Positions 58,952 through 64,000 of a DNA stretch of 64,000 nucleotides are shown piece after piece. This DNA comes from Accumulibacter sp. (GTDB taxonomy: Bacteria > Pseudomonadota > Gammaproteobacteria > Burkholderiales > Rhodocyclaceae). Each line of letters starts with the position of its first letter. Position 1 is the stretch's first letter. The DNA is taken from positions 1-64,000 of the forward strand of contig JAFLDO010000004.1 in assembly GCA_017302455.1 (NCBI GenBank). The letters are read 5' to 3'. Made by a program: the position numbers and the translations under genes. The notes under the pieces were generated by a model, which saw only the letters and a list, made by a program, of their open reading frames with translations, was not told the DNA's origin and ran no database searches.

Positions 58952-59749
58952 TCAGATGCGTCGGCGATGCGCGGAGACGACAAAAACGATTCCGAAGAGG
59001 ACCATCGGCAAGGACAGCCACTGCCCCATGCTGATGGTGTGAGAGAGACCAAAGATACCATCATCCGGCGAGCGGAAATACTCGGCGACCCAGCGCAGAA
59101 GCCCATAGCCGATGAGAAACACGCCGGAAACGGCGCCGCGCGGCTGCGTGTTCCCTGAATACAACCAGAGGACGACAAACAGCGCGAGGCCTTCGAGGCC
59201 CGCCTGATAGATCTGCGATGGATGGCGCGGCAAATCGTCGACCCAGGGGAAGACCATGGCCCATGGCAAGGATGAATCCGCGGGACGGCCCCACAACTCG
59301 CCGTTGATGAAATTGCCGATACGCCCGACGGCGAGGCCGAGCGGCACCAGCGGCGCGATGAAGTCGGTGATCTCGAGCCAGCTCCTCGCGGTCTTGCGCG
59401 CGTACAGTGCCATCGCGACGAGCACGCCGAGGAAGCCGCCGTGAAACGACATGCCCCCTTTCCATACGGCGAGGATCTGCAGCGGGTGCGTCAGGTAGTA
59501 GCCCGGCTCGTAGAACAGCACCTGACCGAGCCGCCCGCCGATGATCACGCCGAGGACGCCGTAGAAGAGCAGATCGTCGAGTTGCTGGACGGTCCAGGAT
59601 GCCTGCGAAAGCTGCGGATGCGTGCGGATGCGGTGTCGGCCGAGCCACCAGAACTGAAGGAAGGCCAGCAAGTACATCAGCCCATACCAGTGCACGCTCA
59701 CAGGGCCCAGCTTGAGTGCGACGGGGTCGAACTGCGGATGAATCAACAC
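58952..59749 (-). CDS. lgt: Prolipoprotein diacylglyceryl transferase
   Basis: 265 residues from the GTG at 59749 ([16 protein letters not shown]). Seven hydrophobic helices. The Lgt signature [15 protein letters not shown] (about 140-155) is exact, and the start [22 protein letters not shown] (catalytic His) and [12 protein letters not shown] are conserved. It attaches diacylglycerol to lipobox Cys, and the window has several such lipoproteins (DUF1254, GDSL, LivK). It is divergent from ilvD with 83 bases between starts. Confidence 0.96.
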   Translation of the reverse strand: MLIHPQFDPVALKLGPVSVHWYGLMYLLAFLQFWWLGRHRIRTHPQLSQASWTVQQLDDLLFYGVLGVIIGGRLGQVLFYEPGYYLTHPLQILAVWKGGMSFHGGFLGVLVAMALYARKTARSWLEITDFIAPLVPLGLAVGRIGNFINGELWGRPADSSLPWAMVFPWVDDLPRHPSQIYQAGLEGLALFVVLWLYSGNTQPRGAVSGVFLIGYGLLRWVAEYFRSPDDGIFGLSHTISMGQWLSLPMVLFGIVFVVSAHRRRI

Positions 59750-59786
59750 GGCACCAACACCCTGGGGGCTTTCGGATAGAATCTCG

Positions 59787-59792
59787 ATTATA
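59787..59792 (-). promoter_or_regulatory. Candidate -10 box of lgt
   Basis: A perfect TATAAT on the minus strand, 38 bases before the lgt GTG. No good -35 hexamer is seen at 16-18 bases. Confidence 0.45.
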
Positions 59793-59832
59793 CCGCGCCA
59801 CCCTCTGGCGTGTTCTCGATTGGAGATCGGCA

Positions 59833-61689
59833 ATGCCCCACTATCGTTCCCGCACCTCGACCCATGGCCGCAACATGGCCGGCGCGCGTGCCCTGTGGCG
59901 GGCGACTGGAATGCAGGACGGCGATTTCGGCAAGCCGATCATCGCCGTCGTCAATTCCTTCACCCAGTTCGTTCCCGGTCACGTGCACCTCAAGGATCTT
60001 GGTCAGCTGGTTGCCCGCGAAATCGAGGCCGCCGGTGGCGTCGCCAAGGAATTCAATACCATCGCCATCGACGACGGTATCGCCATGGGGCACGACGGAA
60101 TGCTCTACTCGCTGCCCTCACGCGACCTGATTGCCGATTCGGTGGAGTACATGGTCAATGCGCACTGCGCGGACGCCATGGTGTGCATCTCCAACTGTGA
60201 CAAGATCACTCCGGGAATGCTGATGGCGGCGATGCGGGTGAATATCCCGACGATCTTCGTTTCCGGCGGCCCGATGGAGGCCGGCAAGGTCAAGTGGGGC
60301 GGCAGGGTGATTGCTGTCGATCTCGTCGATGCGATGGTCAAGGGCGGCGACAGCAACTGTTCGGACGACGAAGTGGACGCCTTTGAACGGTCCGCCTGCC
60401 CGACCTGCGGTTCGTGTTCCGGCATGTTCACCGCCAACTCGATGAACTGCCTGACCGAGGCGCTCGGCTTTTCCCTGCCGGGCAACGGCAGCCTTCTTGC
60501 CACCCATGCCGATCGCCGGCAACTGTTCCTCAGGGCTGGCCGCCAGATCGTCGACCTGTGCCGGCGCTACTACGAGCAGGACGACGTTTCGGTCTTGCCG
60601 CGGTCGATCGGCTCGTTCGCCGCGTTCGAGAACGCCATGGCGCTCGACGTGTCGATGGGTGGTTCGACGAACACCGTCCTGCACATTCTGGCGGCGGCGC
60701 AGGAGGGCGGGGTCAACTTCTCGATGGACGACATCGATCGCATTTCGCGTCAGGTTCCGTGTCTGGCCAAGGTGGCGCCAGCCACGCCCGATTACCACAT
60801 GGAGGATGTGCATCGCGCCGGCGGCATCTTCGCGATTCTCGGCGAACTCGATCGTGCTGGCCTGATTCATCGTGAGGTGCCGACCGTGCACGTGCGAACC
60901 CTTGGCGAAGCGATCGACGTTTGGGACGTGATGCGCACGCGCGACCCGGACGTGTTCGAGTTCTTCAAGGCGGCGCCGGGAGGCATCCCGACCCAGACGG
61001 CTTTCTCGCAGGGCCGCCGCTACCCGGAACTGGATCTGGATCGGACGCACGGTTGTATTCGTGACAAGGCCAGTGCCTATTCGCAGGAAGGCGGGCTGGC
61101 TGTGCTCTATGGCAACATCGCGAGCGACGGCTGCATCGTCAAGACCGCCGGTGTTGACGAGAGCATCTGGGTGTTCAGCGGCAAGGCGCGGGTATTCGAG
61201 AGTCAGGATGATGCCGTGCAGGCGATTCTCGGTGATCAGGTCAAGGCGGGAGAGGTGGTCGTCATTCGCTATGAAGGTCCGAAGGGCGGACCCGGCATGC
61301 AGGAAATGCTTTACCCGACGTCCTACCTGAAATCGAAGGGTTTGGGAAAGGTCTGCGCGCTGCTCACCGACGGCCGCTTTTCGGGCGGTACGTCGGGGTT
61401 GTCGATCGGGCACGCTTCGCCGGAGGCGGCGGAAGGCGGGGCGATCGGGCTGATCGAGGAAGGGGACGTGATCGAGATCGACATCCCGCGTCGCATCATC
61501 CATCTGGCGATTGCCGATTCGGAAATGGCCAGGCGCCGCGCCGCGATGGAGTCCACGGGCGAGGCCGCCTGGCGGCCGGCGGTCGAGCGCCGGCGGCTGG
61601 TTTCGCGGGCATTGCAGGCTTATGCCCTGATGGCGACTTCGGCGGCCACTGGCGCGGTCCGCGATCTCGATCAGCTGCACAGACGCTGA
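59833..61689 (+). CDS. ilvD: Dihydroxy-acid dehydratase
   Basis: 618 residues from the ATG at 59833 ([17 protein letters not shown]), after GGAGATC; an earlier in-frame start is rejected. Iron-sulfur Cys are in [13 protein letters not shown] (about 122) and [19 protein letters not shown] (about 195), and the C-terminal [19 protein letters not shown] and [20 protein letters not shown] are the family signatures. It makes 2-keto acids for valine, isoleucine and pantothenate. The length is that of the [4Fe-4S] E. coli type. Confidence 0.97.
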   Translation: MPHYRSRTSTHGRNMAGARALWRATGMQDGDFGKPIIAVVNSFTQFVPGHVHLKDLGQLVAREIEAAGGVAKEFNTIAIDDGIAMGHDGMLYSLPSRDLIADSVEYMVNAHCADAMVCISNCDKITPGMLMAAMRVNIPTIFVSGGPMEAGKVKWGGRVIAVDLVDAMVKGGDSNCSDDEVDAFERSACPTCGSCSGMFTANSMNCLTEALGFSLPGNGSLLATHADRRQLFLRAGRQIVDLCRRYYEQDDVSVLPRSIGSFAAFENAMALDVSMGGSTNTVLHILAAAQEGGVNFSMDDIDRISRQVPCLAKVAPATPDYHMEDVHRAGGIFAILGELDRAGLIHREVPTVHVRTLGEAIDVWDVMRTRDPDVFEFFKAAPGGIPTQTAFSQGRRYPELDLDRTHGCIRDKASAYSQEGGLAVLYGNIASDGCIVKTAGVDESIWVFSGKARVFESQDDAVQAILGDQVKAGEVVVIRYEGPKGGPGMQEMLYPTSYLKSKGLGKVCALLTDGRFSGGTSGLSIGHASPEAAEGGAIGLIEEGDVIEIDIPRRIIHLAIADSEMARRRAAMESTGEAAWRPAVERRRLVSRALQAYALMATSAATGAVRDLDQLHRR

Positions 61690-61845
61690 CCAGAGGTGGC
61701 GCTGTCAACGCGCCTCGTTCTGGTGGCGTTCAGCGAGAGGTCACGTGTGCTGCCACCAGCCAGGCGGACAAGACGCTTTCCAAGGCGGCGAAACTGAAAT
61801 AATATCGTGGCGTTTCAAACCACCTACCTGAACGGAGTTAAGAGC

Positions 61846-62157
61846 ATGAAAGCAATCTACGTGAGCCTGCTGGCTGCTGCCGGCATTATGTCCGCTGGAG
61901 CTGTCTCGGCTGCTGACGAATCGGCGCTGGCCAAGTCCAAGGGTTGTCTGGCTTGTCACGCCGTGGACAAGAAGGTCGTCGGTCCGGCGTATCAGGAGGT
62001 TGCCAAGAAATACACCGCCAAGGATGAAGCCATGTTGGCCGAGAAGGTCATCAAGGGTGGCAAGGGTGTCTGGGGTCCGGTACCGATGCCACCAAATGCC
62101 TCGGTGACACCCGAAGAGGCCAAGAAGCTGGTCGGCTGGATTCTCAGCTTGAAGTGA
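61846..62157 (+). CDS. Periplasmic class I cytochrome c
   Basis: 103 residues from the ATG at 61846. A signal peptide of about 22 residues (LLAAAGIMSAGAVSA) precedes ADES. The haem motif CLACH is at about 36, and MPPNASVTPEEAKKLVGWIL at the C-terminus gives the Met ligand and the closing helix, as in c551/c552-type electron carriers. It likely delivers electrons to a terminal oxidase or reductase in the periplasm. A terminator follows at 62171, so it is a single-gene unit. Confidence 0.92.
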   Translation: MKAIYVSLLAAAGIMSAGAVSAADESALAKSKGCLACHAVDKKVVGPAYQEVAKKYTAKDEAMLAEKVIKGGKGVWGPVPMPPNASVTPEEAKKLVGWILSLK

Positions 62158-62170
62158 TCGCGTGACGAAA

Positions 62171-62202
62171 AGAAGACCGGCCAAGCGCCGGTCTTCTGTT
62201 TC
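62171..62202 (+). terminator. Terminator of the cytochrome c gene
   Basis: An 11-bp perfect stem (AGAAGACCGGC with GCCGGTCTTCT), a 5-base loop, then GTTTC. It is 13 bases after the stop. Confidence 0.85.
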
Positions 62203-62327
62203 AGGGTGGGCCGCGGCAACCAATGATGCATGCCAAGTGATCATATGCCGGTTGACAAGCTCCTGATGTGCTTGGACAATCCGCCGTTCGCCACCCCAAC
62301 ATAAACACAATATCGGAGATTGAACAT

Positions 62328-63611
62328 ATGAACCATTTACGTGTACCGGGTGTTCTTGTCGTTCTGGCCGCATCTGTGGCCGTGATTGGCTGCGGCAAGA
62401 AGGAAGAACCCAAGGCTGCGGCACCTGCTCCGGCCCCCGCCGCGGCGGCACCTGCGCCGGCGCCGAAGCCGGAGATGGTGGTCAAGATTGGCCACGTTGC
62501 ACCGCTCACCGGAACGATCGCCCACCTCGGCAAGGACAACGAGAACGGCGCGCGCCTGGCGGTCGACGATGCCAACGCCAAGAAGATCGAAATCGACGGG
62601 AAGGTCGTCAAGTTCGAACTGCTCGGTGAAGATGATCAGGCCGACCCGAAGACCGGGACGGTCGTCGCCCAGAAGATCGTCGACGCCAAGGTTGCCGGTG
62701 TCGTCGGCCACCTGAATTCGGGCACCACCATTCCCGCTTCGGCGATCTACAGCCAGGCCGGCCTGCCGCAGATTTCGCCTTCGGCAACCAACCCGAAGTA
62801 CACCCAGCAAGGCTTCAAGACCACGTTCCGGGTGATGGCGAACGACATTCAGCAGGGCTCTGTGGTCGGCACCTACGCGGTCAAGGACTTGGGCACCAAG
62901 AAGATCGCCATCATCGACGATCGTACGGCCTATGGTCAGGGGCTGGCGGATGAGGTCGAGAAAGCGGCCAAGGCCGCCGGTGCGACAATCGTCGCACGCG
63001 AGTTCACCAACGACAAGGCTACCGACTTCAAGGCGATTCTCACCAAGATCAAGGCCAAGAACCCGGACCTCGTCTTCCTGGGTGGAATGGATGCCGTCGG
63101 TGGTCCGATGCTCAAGCAAATGAAGGAATTGGGCATCAAGGCCAAGTTCTCGACGGGTGACGGAGGCTGCACACCCGAGCTGATCAAGCTCGCCGGTGCG
63201 GCGTCGGAAGGGGTGATCTGTACGCAAGCCGGCCTGCCGCCCGACAAGCTGCCGAACGGTCAGAAGTTCGTCGAGGACTTCACCAAGAAGTACGGCCAGA
63301 TCCAGATCTACTCGCCGTACAGCTATGACGCTGTGATGGTCCTGGTCGACTCCATGAAGCGCGCCAACTCGGCCGACCCGGCCAAGTATCTGCCGGAAGT
63401 TGGCAAGACCTCCTATGATGGGGTCACCGGCAAGATCGAGTTCGACGCCAATGGCGATATCAAGAACGGCGCGATCACGGTTTTCGAGGTCAAGGACGGC
63501 AAGCTGGTGACCCTGAAGACCGAAGGCGGTGCGTCAGCGGCGGCTGCACCTGCACCTGCGCCGGCCCCTGCGGCTCCTGCGGCTGCTCCTGCTCCCGAAG
63601 CCAAGAAGTAA
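62328..63611 (+). CDS. Branched-chain amino-acid ABC transporter binding lipoprotein
   Basis: 427 residues from the ATG at 62328, after CGGAGATTGAAC. The signal ends AVIGC, so a lipoprotein with Cys at about 21 is likely. The core (about 48-390) is a type I periplasmic binding protein of the Leu/Ile/Val group (KIGHVAPLTGTIAHLGKDNENGARLAVDD, VVGHLNSGTTIPASAIYSQAGLPQISPSATNP in part, YSPYSYDAVMVLVDSM). Ala/Pro-rich linkers lie at both ends (about 29-47 and 397-425), which is unusual. The permease gene follows. Confidence 0.93.
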   Translation: MNHLRVPGVLVVLAASVAVIGCGKKEEPKAAAPAPAPAAAAPAPAPKPEMVVKIGHVAPLTGTIAHLGKDNENGARLAVDDANAKKIEIDGKVVKFELLGEDDQADPKTGTVVAQKIVDAKVAGVVGHLNSGTTIPASAIYSQAGLPQISPSATNPKYTQQGFKTTFRVMANDIQQGSVVGTYAVKDLGTKKIAIIDDRTAYGQGLADEVEKAAKAAGATIVAREFTNDKATDFKAILTKIKAKNPDLVFLGGMDAVGGPMLKQMKELGIKAKFSTGDGGCTPELIKLAGAASEGVICTQAGLPPDKLPNGQKFVEDFTKKYGQIQIYSPYSYDAVMVLVDSMKRANSADPAKYLPEVGKTSYDGVTGKIEFDANGDIKNGAITVFEVKDGKLVTLKTEGGASAAAAPAPAPAPAAPAAAPAPEAKK

Positions 63612-63625
63612 GGTATGGAAGGTTG

Positions 63626-63658
63626 CGAGGGGATGGCAGTTCGACTGCCATCCCCTCG
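63626..63658 (+). terminator. Strong hairpin between the binding protein and livH
   Basis: A 15-bp perfect stem (CGAGGGGATGGCAGT with its complement) and a TCG loop, 15 bases after the stop, followed only by TTCATCC. It may end part of the transcripts or protect the upstream mRNA. Confidence 0.7.
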
Positions 63659-63774
63659 TTCATCCTGCATCCGCTCAGCATGAACCGGGCCTCGCGTCCG
63701 CACGGCCATATCCCTGGTGCCATGAGTCGGAACCTTTGGTTCGCCACCAGCACCTTGTTGCGGAAAGCCTGACC

Positions 63775-64000
63775 ATGGACACTCTCCTACAGCAGCTGAT
63801 CAACGGCCTCACCCTGGGCGCCGTGTACGCGCTCGTCGCGCTTGGCTACACAATGGTGTACGGGATCATCGGCCTGATCAACTTTGCCCACGGTGAAGTG
63901 GTGATGATCGGGACGATGGTGGCCTTTACGGTCATCGTTTCTCTTGCCGGTTCCGGCATGTCACCACTGCTGGTTCTCGGGGTCGGCCTGCTGGTGTCGG
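63775..64000 (+). CDS. livH: Branched-chain amino-acid ABC permease LivH, cut by the window end
   Basis: The visible 75 residues begin MDTLLQQLINGLTLGAVYAL, then GYTMVYGIIGLINFAHGEVVMIG, the signature start of LivH permeases, with the first two membrane helices. It forms the inner-membrane channel with LivM and takes substrate from the upstream binding protein. The reading frame is open at the window end; about three quarters of the gene is outside. Confidence 0.93.
   Translation, partial: MDTLLQQLINGLTLGAVYALVALGYTMVYGIIGLINFAHGEVVMIGTMVAFTVIVSLAGSGMSPLLVLGVGLLVS

Overview
The window is high-GC bacterial DNA, most likely from a betaproteobacterium of the Rhodocyclales / Candidatus Accumulibacter type. 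I infer this from a zipA-type division gene between smc and ligA, the dapC-dapD-pilU-dapE-prmB order, PPK2, malonyl-CoA decarboxylase, a single-Cache periplasmic protein and a liv-type amino-acid transporter. No rRNA was seen, and taxonomy from gene content alone is an inference.

Layout. (1) 1-12356, + strand: the end of a locus that looks like cargo or accessory genes of an extracellular contractile injection system (eCIS). It holds a cut coiled-coil protein, two proteins sharing an EQ...H...GxGVVxG segment, and a 2253-residue protein with two DUF4157 (eCIS core) domains, a third orphan HELAH motif, an HNH-like segment, a caspase/CHAT-like His/Cys pair and a C-terminal SH3b-like domain. No sheath, tube or baseplate gene is visible, so the eCIS link rests on DUF4157. 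(2) 12480-19580: an FHA-EAL signalling gene on the minus strand; a tight + operon of a left-handed beta-helix acyltransferase, a PAP2/sphingomyelin-synthase-like protein and a SAM hydrolase; then an HEAGH zincin-like protein, YaeQ and small unknowns. (3) 19742-28520: a DUF1254/DUF1214 lipoprotein, a diguanylate cyclase, membrane proteins, a CaCA antiporter and decayed genes (YgjP, metallophosphoesterase and diacylglycerol-kinase fragments), ending at a tRNA-Arg(ACG) with a clear promoter and terminator.

(4) 28641-39503: mostly minus-strand core genes: pepN, a GDSL esterase, prmB-dapE-pilU-dapD-dapC (lysine pathway with a pilus ATPase inside), a DMT exporter, a YecA/SEC-C protein and queF. (5) 39696-48968, + strand: smc-zipA-ligA, then hpt, methylthioinosine phosphorylase, a peptide deformylase and a low-molecular-weight phosphatase. 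(6) 49138-51630: a small unknown with a relative at 19295, a Cache protein and PPK2.

(7) 52293-56706 is a self-contained mobile element. It carries a Cys-rich small protein, a ParB-like protein and IS21-type IstA and IstB. It is bounded by inverted ends, each with two 18-bp repeats 24 bp apart, and flanked by a perfect 7-bp direct repeat (CGCGCGG). An IS21-type machine that carries its own ParB-like gene is the best candidate here for an under-described system. (8) 57002-64000: a VOC protein, malonyl-CoA decarboxylase, lgt, divergent ilvD, a small cytochrome c, a LivK-type binding protein with Ala/Pro tails on both ends, and the start of livH.
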